This document shows, piece after piece, positions 1 through 5,587 of a DNA stretch of 6,687 bases. The stretch's first letter is position 1; every line of letters begins with the position of its first letter. Origin of the DNA: Planctomycetaceae bacterium (GTDB taxonomy: Bacteria > Planctomycetota > Planctomycetia > Planctomycetales > Planctomycetaceae); contig JAJDEK010000223.1 of assembly GCA_029259875.1 (NCBI GenBank), positions 1-6,687 of the forward strand, read 5' to 3'. The notes under the pieces are model-generated. The model was not told where the DNA came from. It made no database searches and worked only from the letters and a program-made list of their open reading frames with translations. The translations under genes and the position numbers were made by a program.

Positions 1-503
1 CCTTCCGCAGTCACGAGATCCTGAACAACTTCGTCCCAGGGACGATTTTTGGCGAATGCTTCACGCAAAAATTTTTGCATTCCGTTGCGGCTTACTCGTC
101 GAGGAGTACGTCGACCAATGAGCAAGTTTGTCCACACATTAGTAAGGTTCTGCACATAAGCAGGGTCGTCCAGAAGTTGATCAATGATCTTGGATCGCTT
201 TGCAGTATCTCGATCCTTGACAAATTTTTCTACCGTTTCTGCGGAAGGGATTTGACCAATGAGATCCAAGTGCACACGACGCAACCATTCTTCATCGGAA
301 GCAACGGGAGAGGGTTCGACTTCATTGTCTTCCCAGCCTTGTCGAATCTGCCCATTGATATAGTCGATGAATGGATCAAATGCGCCAGTAGAAAATGCTT
401 TGCTCCTGCTTTCTGGGGGGGCAGCATTCGCGATGGGCGCAAATGAACTGGCGTAAACCGCCAACATAAAAACAACACATAGTTGTTTAGAAAAACGAAG
501 CAT
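1..503 (-). CDS. Secreted DUF1549 (PSCyt2)-domain protein, C-terminus cut off by window edge
   Basis: This minus-strand frame is open from an ATG at 503 to the window edge, giving 167 complete residues of a longer protein. Residues 1-27 look like a Sec signal peptide: basic start (MLRFSK), hydrophobic core and an ANA|A cleavage site after about residue 27, so the product is probably exported. Residues about 43-130 match the DUF1549 pattern: FDPFIDYIN, then [19 protein letters not shown], then a [15 protein letters not shown] segment leading to a Trp-containing helix. [16 protein letters not shown] (145-160) also fits the family. DUF1549 is usually followed by DUF1553 in large planctomycete proteins, sometimes with cytochrome c-like modules; no CxxCH heme motif is visible in the part present. 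The biochemical role of the family is unclear. The start is supported by GGAG nine bases upstream. It is transcribed divergently from the SDR gene at 935. Confidence 0.85.
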   Translation of the reverse strand, partial: MLRFSKQLCVVFMLAVYASSFAPIANAAPPESRSKAFSTGAFDPFIDYINGQIRQGWEDNEVEPSPVASDEEWLRRVHLDLIGQIPSAETVEKFVKDRDTAKRSKIIDQLLDDPAYVQNLTNVWTNLLIGRRTPRRVSRNGMQKFLREAFAKNRPWDEVVQDLVTAE

Positions 504-934
504 TTTCTTGTTCTCCACTGTCTGTATTGAAAAGTAACAGATGAAATGTCCTGTAATGCATTATATCGACAAGTCTTAGCAGGCAAATTGCTAAAAGAAG
601 ATCGCCTCGCTAATGTATTAACTTCCTCGAAGCCAAAAACATTCGAAGCGACTCTCAAATAATATCAATATTTTATACGAATTCACTCATTGCATAGATT
701 ACTAGATTTTACACTAGATCCAATGCGAATATCAATCATTTCTAATGCAAGCCATAGATGATGTATACGGGTTAAATTGTCCATAAAGTCTTTTATATAA
801 ATGAGTTAGTGTAAATTTACTGCTTACGTTCAATCAAAAAATCACTCTGCAAAGTGACTCCCAAAAGAGCTTCTTTCGCGATTTAATACAATTGACCACT
901 AATTTTTGCCTTACTTTAGTCAGAATCTGGAATC
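504..934. other. AT-rich divergent intergenic region without a supported gene
   Basis: These 431 bases separate two divergent genes and have many stops in all frames. Besides the candidate minus-strand promoter, the region has a direct repeat ACTAGAT at 701-707 and 713-719 and a weak 5-bp inverted repeat (TCACT/AGTGA) near 842-857. TATAAA at 796-801 is the best -10-like element for the rightward SDR gene, but no good -35 sits at the right distance. No RNA gene was recognised. Confidence 0.5.
560..586 (-). promoter_or_regulatory. Candidate sigma70-like promoter for the DUF1549 gene
   Basis: On the minus strand a consensus TATAAT (560-565) lies 15 bases downstream of TTGCCT (581-586, 4 of 6 matches to TTGACA). 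This would start transcription about 50 bases before the ATG at 503. The spacer is shorter than the usual 17. A 6-bp inverted repeat (TTAGCA 576-581 and TGCTAA 589-594) covers the -35 box and could be an operator. Planctomycete promoters are poorly defined, so this is tentative. Confidence 0.35.
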
Positions 935-1729
935 ATGACGAATCAATATCATTTTGATGGACAAACTGCCATTGTGACTGGGGGATGTAATGGTATTGGA
1001 CGTGCAACCGCGATTATGTTGGCCGAAGCTGGCGCGCATGTCTTTGTGGGTGATATGAAACATCTCGAAGAAAACAAGGAAACATTCAGCAGACTTGGGA
1101 TAGTAGAAGTGATGTGCGATGTCCGTCAGGAATCTCAAGTACAAGCTTTGATTGAACAAGTCGTCGATCAATATGGCAGAATCAATATTCTGGTCAATAA
1201 TGCAGGCATTGGATTAGTAAAACAGATTCATCAGGTCACCGAAGCAGAATGGGACGCTTGTATCGACACGAATCTCAAAGGTACGTTTCTCGGATGTAAA
1301 CATGCGATTAAATATATGCTGACAACCGGAGGAGGGAGCATTGTTAATACAGCCAGCAATGCCGGCTTGCTACCTCGTGCACATGATCCCGTTTATTCGA
1401 TCAGCAAACATGCCGTTGTAGCGCTCACCGAAAGCCTGGGACTCTGCCACGGAAAAGATAATATCCGCATTAATTGTGTTTGCCCGGGACCTGTTAGTGA
1501 AACTGGCATGATGAATGATGATCTTGACAATGCAGCTGACCCAGATGTTTTGACTCAATCGATGATTGGCGCCAGTCCTATTGCTGCCGCCAACAAACGC
1601 ATGATAAGACCCGAGGAAGTCGCCTCTGCGATCTGTTATTTAGCCAGCAAAGATGCATTGATGGTTTCTGGCTCTGCACTTCGCATTGATGGAGGAAAGT
1701 CATTGGGTGTTCTTCCACAAGGGAAGTAG
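935..1729 (+). CDS. Short-chain dehydrogenase/reductase (classical SDR), substrate unknown
   Basis: This is a complete 264-residue classical SDR, a typical length for these cytosolic Rossmann-fold oxidoreductases. The cofactor motif TGGCNGIG is at residues 15-22. Asp40 ends the second beta strand, which usually indicates NAD(H) preference. NNAG is at 88-91 and the structural Asn at 113. The catalytic Ser141, Tyr154 and Lys158 (YSISK) are all present, followed by PGPV at 184-187. The enzyme should therefore be active on an alcohol or carbonyl substrate, but the sequence does not identify which. It resembles 3-oxoacyl-ACP reductases and sugar or polyol dehydrogenases about equally. It stands alone, not tightly linked to the fatty-acid genes further right, and ends six bases before the stop of a convergent gene. 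The Shine-Dalgarno is weak (TGGA about seven bases before the ATG). Confidence 0.9.
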   Translation: MTNQYHFDGQTAIVTGGCNGIGRATAIMLAEAGAHVFVGDMKHLEENKETFSRLGIVEVMCDVRQESQVQALIEQVVDQYGRINILVNNAGIGLVKQIHQVTEAEWDACIDTNLKGTFLGCKHAIKYMLTTGGGSIVNTASNAGLLPRAHDPVYSISKHAVVALTESLGLCHGKDNIRINCVCPGPVSETGMMNDDLDNAADPDVLTQSMIGASPIAAANKRMIRPEEVASAICYLASKDALMVSGSALRIDGGKSLGVLPQGK

Positions 1730-1735
1730 CAAGAA

Positions 1736-2341
1736 TTATCCCGCATAGCAGGAGGGAGCGTGTTCTTTTAAGATCACGAGTTGCTGATCGGTCAGTGGGG
1801 TAATCAGTTTGCAGTCAATTCGCCAGAACTGATCGTCAATTGGTTCAGCTCGAACAACCGAAGCTGTTAAATCAAGGGCAAAATTCACGAGGTGATCTTT
1901 CACATGTAGTTGTAGTTCATCTCGCAGTTGAAACTGAGATCGCGAGGCAAATGAAATCCCATTCTGACTGACATTGATGGCGTACCCTTTACACTCGGGA
2001 TAATTACTGTCCTCAGAAAAATTTCGTTCATCTTTACTGAAAGCGAGGACGATTGCTTCGCTGGAATGACGAGGAAACTCACGGCGTTCTGCGGATTTTG
2101 ATTCCTGTGGTTTTGCTTTGACGGAAGACGTTGCCATCTTTGGCGAACGCGTTTTTGCTTTAGTAAGCACTCGATTCCAAGAGCACTCAAAATTACTTTT
2201 GTGAACCTTTAGTAAGCGGTCTGAATCACCCAGACACTGACGAAATGAGATTGGTTGCGCCAGCTTCGAAGGGGAAGAAGTGTCTTGTGTAGAATCTGTA
2301 GAGGAAATGGTATTTGGTTCGGCTTCTAATAAATGACTCAT
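1736..2341 (-). CDS. PilZ-domain protein, probable c-di-GMP-responsive
   Basis: This 201-residue protein has a polar, Ser/Thr/Lys-rich N-terminal stretch of roughly 80 residues, likely disordered, followed by a PilZ domain. Both signature motifs that bind cyclic di-GMP are present: an RRxxxR-type motif (R86, R87, R91 in ERREFPRHS) and NxSxxG (N123, S125, G128 in INVSQNGISF). The rest of the domain (about 129-185) alternates hydrophobic residues as expected for a beta barrel. No membrane segment or output domain is visible, so it could be a c-di-GMP adaptor for motility, exopolysaccharide or transcription; the target is unknown. I chose the ATG at 2341 because AGGA lies eight bases upstream. 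A TTG at 2362 in the same frame would add seven residues but lies upstream of that ribosome site. The gene converges on the SDR gene with a six-base gap. Confidence 0.85.
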   Translation of the reverse strand: MSHLLEAEPNTISSTDSTQDTSSPSKLAQPISFRQCLGDSDRLLKVHKSNFECSWNRVLTKAKTRSPKMATSSVKAKPQESKSAERREFPRHSSEAIVLAFSKDERNFSEDSNYPECKGYAINVSQNGISFASRSQFQLRDELQLHVKDHLVNFALDLTASVVRAEPIDDQFWRIDCKLITPLTDQQLVILKEHAPSCYAG

Positions 2342-2348
2342 TCGTTTA

Positions 2349-2353
2349 TTCCT
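2349..2353 (-). promoter_or_regulatory. Ribosome binding site that fixes the PilZ gene start
   Basis: On the minus strand AGGAA ends seven bases before the ATG at 2341. It favours that start over the in-frame TTG at 2362, which lies upstream of this site. Confidence 0.55.
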
Positions 2354-2495
2354 GCTTATCAAAAACAGCCGTCTATTCTAATGAATAGTTACCTGTGGAG
2401 AATTACTTGTAAAATCGCCTACCAAAACTTAGTTCACGAACAAAGATTATGGTCCAAAAACTTAAGATCTATTAAAAAAAGGAGGGTATAAAATC

Positions 2496-2546
2496 ATGAA
2501 AAGACCTATTAACACCTCTATTTTTGGCAAGAATCAGGAATCATGA
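2496..2546 (+). CDS. Candidate 16-residue micro-ORF with strong Shine-Dalgarno
   Basis: An ATG at 2496 opens a 16-codon frame, MKRPINTSIFGKNQES, ending in TGA at 2544-2546. What makes it notable is AAAGGAGGG at 2478-2486, nine bases before the ATG, the strongest Shine-Dalgarno in the window and much better than those of the neighbouring fab genes. The peptide is polar with a basic start, has no membrane segment and is not one I recognise. AAAAA/GGAGG (2475-2485) can pair with CCTC...TTTTT (2515-2525) inside the ORF, which could hide the ribosome site. It could be a leader peptide, a small protein or a chance match; conservation data would decide. Confidence 0.35.
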   Translation: MKRPINTSIFGKNQES

Positions 2547-2578
2547 CGGGGAAATTCAAGGTTAAAGAACAAAGGTAA
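2543..2578 (+). CDS. Possible 11-residue ORF overlapping the micro-ORF stop (ATGA)
   Basis: The sequence ATGA at 2543-2546 joins the TGA of the 16-codon ORF to a new ATG. The second frame reads MTGKFKVKEQR and stops at 2576-2578, two bases before a 10-bp hairpin. AGGA lies just upstream. The arrangement looks like translational coupling, but a frame this short could easily arise by chance. Confidence 0.15.
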   Translation: MTGKFKVKEQR

Positions 2579-2580
2579 AT

Positions 2581-2615
2581 ACTCGTAAGTCAATAATGAA
2601 AAACTACTTACGAGT
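2581..2615 (+). terminator. Perfect 10-bp hairpin after the micro-ORFs, possible weak terminator
   Basis: ACTCGTAAGT (2581-2590) is exactly complementary to ACTTACGAGT (2606-2615), with a 15-base loop. It begins two bases after the 11-codon stop. Only a short T run follows the stem, so as an intrinsic terminator it would be weak; it could instead be an RNA stabilising structure or a protein-binding inverted repeat. Confidence 0.4.
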
Positions 2616-2778
2616 TTGATTCACAAAACGTACAAAATTCATAGGATTTCAAGATTGTCTGGAGAGTCACTAGCTTGAGAAACCGGTATCAGGGAATTAT
2701 ACTGCCACGTTTCCAATGACTCTTAAGAATCGAATGAAGTTAGTCGATTCGATCATCTAATTAGGGGTTTCTATATTT

Positions 2779-2788
2779 AAACCGGTTT
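2779..2788. promoter_or_regulatory. 10-bp palindrome AAACCGGTTT, candidate operator upstream of fabZ
   Basis: AAACCGGTTT is a perfect palindrome that overlaps the first bases of a TTGACA hexamer (2787-2792), 107 bases before the first fabZ start. Its left part, AAACCGGT, recurs at 2680-2687, 99 bases earlier, and CCGGTTTT occurs at 2841-2848. Recurrence around a possible promoter suggests a regulator site, but the regulator is unknown and short palindromes occur by chance. Confidence 0.25.
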
Positions 2789-2894
2789 GACAACAGCAGT
2801 ATTCCTAGTGAGTCTTATCTAAATATAAGCTTCTATGTTCCCGGTTTTCCTGATTACACCACCCTTCCCTGGCAGGTAGCGAGATAATACAGAC

Positions 2895-3383
2895 ATGCGA
2901 TTTTCGCTCGTCGATCAAATTTTGGAATTAGAAAAAGGTAAGTCGATAACGGCTGTCAAAAACCTTTCTCTGGCAGAAGAATACTTACAAGACCATTTCC
3001 CCGGATTTGCCGTCATGCCGGGTGTTTTAATGGTGGAGTCAATTGTACAAGCGGGTGCTTGGTTGATGCGTTACACAAATGATTTCCAATATAGCACGAT
3101 CTTGCTGAAACAAACCAAAGCCATCCGCTTCAATAATTTTGTGACTCCTGGCAAACAACTCCGAGTCTCTTTAAGCATTCAAAAATGGGATGGTGATTTG
3201 TGCACACTAAAAGCTTCTAGCGAAGTGGAAGGTGAAACCGCCGTGAGTGGACGAATCGTGTTGGAACAATTTAACTTACGAGACAAAAATCCCTCGATGG
3301 CAGAGAAAGATGCAGACAGGATCAAAGATTTACAGTCACAGTTTGGACAACTTTGGAATCCAAACAAGCAAACAGCATCCTGA
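2895..3383 (+). CDS. fabZ: FabZ-type 3-hydroxyacyl-ACP dehydratase (first copy)
   Basis: This 162-residue single hot-dog protein should remove water from 3-hydroxyacyl-ACP to give trans-2-enoyl-ACP in the cytosol. The active-site region is intact: catalytic His34 in DHFPGF, MPGVLM at 41-46 and catalytic Glu48. The 14-residue His-to-Glu spacing and the Glu (FabA has Asp) indicate the FabZ type. TPGKQL at 84-89 corresponds to the family's conserved PGDQL. The last 35 or so residues form a charged tail beyond the hot-dog fold. It opens the fab cluster and is followed after 74 bases by fabG. A second, clearly related dehydratase lies at 4959; the first 57 residues align without gaps at about half identity. 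The Shine-Dalgarno before this ATG is weak. Whether it serves general lipid synthesis or a special product cannot be told from sequence. Confidence 0.9.
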   Translation: MRFSLVDQILELEKGKSITAVKNLSLAEEYLQDHFPGFAVMPGVLMVESIVQAGAWLMRYTNDFQYSTILLKQTKAIRFNNFVTPGKQLRVSLSIQKWDGDLCTLKASSEVEGETAVSGRIVLEQFNLRDKNPSMAEKDADRIKDLQSQFGQLWNPNKQTAS

Positions 3384-3457
3384 AATTGGGTTTGCCTGCA
3401 AAATCAGTTTCTGTCAAAGTAATCACGAAACATTTAAATAACTAGATTGGTAAAAGA

Positions 3458-4210
3458 ATGAAACTGGAAGGAAGAGTAGCGTTGGTAACCGGTGGAAGCC
3501 GCGGTATTGGAAAAGCCGTTGTGCAAACCCTGGCCCGTGAGGGTGCAAAAGTTGCCTTTGTGTACCGTTCCAGTGCGGAAGCGGCAGAACAAATTGTTAA
3601 AGAGCTTGCCGATGAAGATTGTGAAGCATTCGCCATTCAGGGAGACGTTGCAAATAAATCAGAGGCAGATGCCATCGTTGAACAGGTGATCGAAAAATGG
3701 GAAAAGATCGATATTCTGGTCAACAATGCCGGCATCATTCGGGATGCGCTTTTGGCAACGATGTCAGCAGAAGACTGGCAAGCAGTCATCGATACTAATC
3801 TCACCAGTGTGTTCAACTTCTGTCAGGCGATTACTCGCCCGATGATGTCAAAACGATACGGACGGATTATTAATATGTCGAGTGTGGCTGCTCAGTTCGG
3901 TAACGCTGGACAATCCAACTATGCTGCAAGTAAAGGGGGAATCATTGGTTTTACCCGCTGTTTGGCGACTGAATTAGCAAAACGGGGAATTACAGTAAAT
4001 GCAGTTGCTCCCGGTTTTATTGAAACAGATATGACAATAGACGTGCGGAATGCCGCCGGTGACCAAATCAAGAAGCATATTCCTGCCCGACGTTTGGGGC
4101 TTCCAGAGGATATTGCGAATGCGGTTCTATTTTTTGCTAGCGAACAAGCATCCTATGTGACTGGTCAAACATTGTCTGTCGACGGTGGATTAACCTTAGG
4201 TGGAATTTAA
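3458..4210 (+). CDS. fabG: FabG-type 3-oxoacyl-ACP reductase
   Basis: This complete 250-residue SDR is close to FabG throughout. It should reduce 3-oxoacyl-ACP to 3-hydroxyacyl-ACP with NADPH, the step between the ketosynthase and the dehydratases encoded beside it. Visible motifs are TGGSRGIG at 11-18, Arg37-Ser38 after the second beta strand (typical of NADPH-users), GDV at 62-64, NNAG at 89-92, Asn114, catalytic Ser142, Tyr155 and Lys159 (YAASK), PGFIETDM at 185-192, and the C-terminal VTGQTLSVDGG. The MKLEGRVALVTGG start fits the family, so the ATG at 3458 is secure even though only a poor Shine-Dalgarno precedes it. It sits 74 bases after the first fabZ and 199 bases before the ACP gene, with a terminator-like hairpin in the latter gap. 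Confidence 0.95.
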   Translation: MKLEGRVALVTGGSRGIGKAVVQTLAREGAKVAFVYRSSAEAAEQIVKELADEDCEAFAIQGDVANKSEADAIVEQVIEKWEKIDILVNNAGIIRDALLATMSAEDWQAVIDTNLTSVFNFCQAITRPMMSKRYGRIINMSSVAAQFGNAGQSNYAASKGGIIGFTRCLATELAKRGITVNAVAPGFIETDMTIDVRNAAGDQIKKHIPARRLGLPEDIANAVLFFASEQASYVTGQTLSVDGGLTLGGI

Positions 4211-4317
4211 TTTGCGTTAATCCAAAGCAGCTCGTTGTTGTTTTGGAAAGAAACATATTGTGTTATCGATAAACTGTGAATTGGGTCAATTTGGTTCATC
4301 GATATCGAAAAACGTCG

Positions 4318-4346
4318 AAACTATTCTTCCTGCCGAATAGTTTTTT
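4318..4346 (+). terminator. Terminator-like hairpin with T-tract between fabG and the ACP gene
   Basis: AAACTATTC (4318-4326) pairs perfectly with GAATAGTTT (4335-4343) around an eight-base loop, and the T run continues to 4346. The stem is AT-rich, so termination may be partial. On the minus strand the stem is followed by only three Ts, so the plus direction is favoured. It could act as an attenuator setting the ratio of fabG to ACP transcripts. Confidence 0.5.
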
Positions 4347-4394
4347 AAATCAGGCTGGGTCGGCGGGACTAATCGGCCAACATCAGGTCGAATC

Positions 4395-4400
4395 AAGGAG
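4395..4400 (+). promoter_or_regulatory. Strong Shine-Dalgarno of the ACP gene
   Basis: AAGGAG lies nine bases before the ATG at 4410. It is clearly stronger than the sites before the first fabZ, fabG and fabF, consistent with a need for abundant carrier protein. Confidence 0.7.
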
Positions 4401-4409
4401 TAATTAGAG

Positions 4410-4796
4410 ATGCCAACTAGAGATGAAATCTTCGATTCAGTTCGTGAAACACTTGTGGATGCACTTGGACTGGATGACGACGAAGTCGTGCCTGAAGCGA
4501 CTCTCATGGGAGATCTGGGAGCAGAATCCATTGACTTTCTAGATATCGCATTTCGGCTGGAAAAGGCCTTCGATATCAAAATTCCACGCGGTGAACTCTT
4601 CCCTGAGAACATTGCATCCTCGGATTCTGGTTTTGTCAAAGATGGTGTTTTCACTGAAGCAGGTATTGCGGAACTCCGCGTAAAAATGCCTCATGCAGAC
4701 GTTGAATCGTTTACCGCAGATCCCAAAGTAGAAAAAATGCAGGATCTGTTTACGGTCGATATGCTGGTCAACTTCCTTGAAGCCCGTCTTTCCTAA
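4410..4796 (+). CDS. Acyl carrier protein, long form with an internal insertion
   Basis: This 128-residue acidic protein is an acyl carrier protein that would hold the growing chain on phosphopantetheine. The attachment site is Ser40 in DLGAESIDFLD, followed by the expected helix II and FDIKIP (residues 54-59). The N-terminal half (REL-like helix I, GLDDDEVVPEATLMGDLG) aligns well with ordinary ACPs of about 78 residues. Between IP at 58-59 and the final helix (FTVDMLVNFLEARL, 114-127) there are about 47 extra residues compared with E. coli ACP. This insertion includes FTEAGIAELRVKMPHAD (81-97), which looks partly helical. Similar long ACPs may exist in other bacterial groups, but I cannot verify this. 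The position between fabG and fabZ suggests it is the dedicated carrier of this cluster. A 4'-phosphopantetheinyl transferase is not encoded in the window. Confidence 0.9.
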   Translation: MPTRDEIFDSVRETLVDALGLDDDEVVPEATLMGDLGAESIDFLDIAFRLEKAFDIKIPRGELFPENIASSDSGFVKDGVFTEAGIAELRVKMPHADVESFTADPKVEKMQDLFTVDMLVNFLEARLS

Positions 4797-4822
4797 TAGG
4801 CAGTCAAGGGTCTGGTGAACGC

Positions 4823-4876
4823 AAATAACTGATGCAGACACAGCTCGCACTTGTGGGCTGTGCGCATCTGTTAATT
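4823..4876 (+). other. Long imperfect RNA hairpin between the ACP and second fabZ genes
   Basis: Nested pairings form one extended stem: CACAGCTC (4839-4846) with GGGCTGTG (4855-4862) including one G-U pair, GATGC (4831-4835) with GCATC (4864-4868), TAAC (4826-4829) with GTTA (4870-4873), and AA with TT at the ends. About 19 pairs surround an eight-base loop, broken by small internal loops. The bases after it are only moderately T-rich, so it may be a processing or stabilising structure and not a simple terminator. Confidence 0.5.
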
Positions 4877-4958
4877 CTTGATTACTGCAAACAGAAGTCA
4901 CAGATTGATCAGTTCACTTGGCAAGTGCCTGGAATTACCAACTTAAAGGCTCATCAAA

Positions 4959-5441
4959 ATGCGATGGTTCTGGATAGATCGCTTTATCGAATTTGAAAGT
5001 GGTTCTTACGCAAAAAGTGTAAAAAATATTACGCTGGCTGAAGAGCATTTACATGATCACTTTCCCGGATTTCCTGTAATGCCCGGCTCCCTGATGATCG
5101 AAGGCATGGCTCAAACCGGAGGCATTCTACTAGGCGAGATCAATGATTTTGAGCATGTTGTGATTCTGGCCAAAGTTCCCAAAATGACTTTTCATAGCTG
5201 GGCTTGTCCGGGTGATCAACTGATTTATACGGCAAAAATCACGAATGCCGGTGAAGAGGGAGGGGCTGTAGATGTCACTGCTATGGCCGGTGATCGGCTA
5301 GTCGCAGAAGGCAGCATCATCTTTGTTCACCTCGATCAGAGCGATTCGGAGTTCGGAGCGATCAACCAGAAAAACTTTGTCTTTTCCATGAATCTCTTAG
5401 GAATTCTAGATGTCGGGAAAGCCGGAACTGGGGAAGAATAA
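4959..5441 (+). CDS. fabZ: FabZ-type 3-hydroxyacyl-ACP dehydratase (second copy)
   Basis: This 160-residue hot-dog protein is a paralog of the dehydratase at 2895. It keeps catalytic His34 (DHFPGF) and Glu48 (MPGSLMIEG) at the same positions, so it is probably an active FabZ-like dehydratase acting on 3-hydroxyacyl-ACP. Differences from the first copy lie in residues likely to line the acyl tunnel: MIEGMAQTGGIL replaces MVESIVQAGAWL, and the strand before CPGDQL reads KMTFHSWA where ordinary FabZ has a KARFRRPV-like sequence. This suggests a different chain-length or substrate preference, which is inference. The C-terminal 30 residues are unlike the first copy. The start is supported by AAAGG nine bases upstream. 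It follows the ACP gene by 162 bases and precedes the ketosynthase gene by 184. Confidence 0.88.
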   Translation: MRWFWIDRFIEFESGSYAKSVKNITLAEEHLHDHFPGFPVMPGSLMIEGMAQTGGILLGEINDFEHVVILAKVPKMTFHSWACPGDQLIYTAKITNAGEEGGAVDVTAMAGDRLVAEGSIIFVHLDQSDSEFGAINQKNFVFSMNLLGILDVGKAGTGEE

Positions 5442-5539
5442 GCAGGTGCAGCCTATTTTTAGTGCCTTGGTCTGGAGGCCTTGATTCGAAATCGGCTACA
5501 ATCATAATTCCACCATATGAAAACCGAGTATACTTTCTG

Positions 5540-5587
5540 GCAGCAAATCACATCTGACTGAGCTAAATAACACTGTGATTCGTCTGC
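5540..5587 (+). other. Imperfect hairpin upstream of fabF
   Basis: AATCACA (5546-5552) pairs with TGTGATT (5574-5580) and GCAG (5540-5543) with CTGC (5584-5587), with a small internal loop and a 21-base terminal loop. It ends about 38 bases before the fabF ATG and has no T run, so it is not a terminator. It may be an inverted-repeat binding site or a leader structure. Confidence 0.25.

Larger units (their letters stand above)
2342..2894. other. 553-bp intergenic region with micro-ORFs, hairpins and palindromes
   Basis: No gene of ordinary size fits here. From left to right it holds the leader of the PilZ gene, including a short hairpin (CTATTC 2373-2378, GAATAG 2383-2388); the micro-ORF locus (2478-2578); a perfect 10-bp hairpin (2581-2615); an inverted repeat GAATCGA/TCGATTC (2727-2750); and the palindrome AAACCGGTTT (2779-2788). 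AAACCGGT also occurs at 2680-2687. The promoter of the fabZ-fabG cluster is presumably in the right half. TTGACA at 2787-2792 is an ideal -35, but no acceptable -10 lies 16-18 bases downstream. Confidence 0.5.

Noticed and set aside
75..446. Plus-strand open frame of 123 codons
   Set aside because: It lies antisense within the DUF1549 gene, has no recognisable motifs and reads as a shadow.
230..658. Minus-strand open frame of 142 codons at the left edge
   Set aside because: It is out of frame with the DUF1549 gene on the same strand, lacks any domain, and the DUF1549 frame has a signal peptide, family motifs and a good ribosome site.
842..857. Hairpin TCACT/AGTGA upstream of the SDR gene
   Set aside because: Only five pairs with no T run; too weak to call a terminator or regulatory structure.
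2787..2820. Promoter for the fab cluster from TTGACA at 2787-2792
   Set aside because: The -35 is ideal, but no -10-like hexamer lies 16-18 bases downstream; the nearest (TTATCT at 2815) is 22 bases away, so I did not annotate a promoter.
4539..4901. Minus-strand open frame of 120 codons over the ACP gene end
   Set aside because: It is antisense to the ACP gene and the following hairpin; no domain or ribosome site supports it.
5454..5490. T-run and repeated GCCTTG after the second fabZ gene
   Set aside because: No stem longer than three pairs precedes the T run and the six-base direct repeat is too short to be meaningful.
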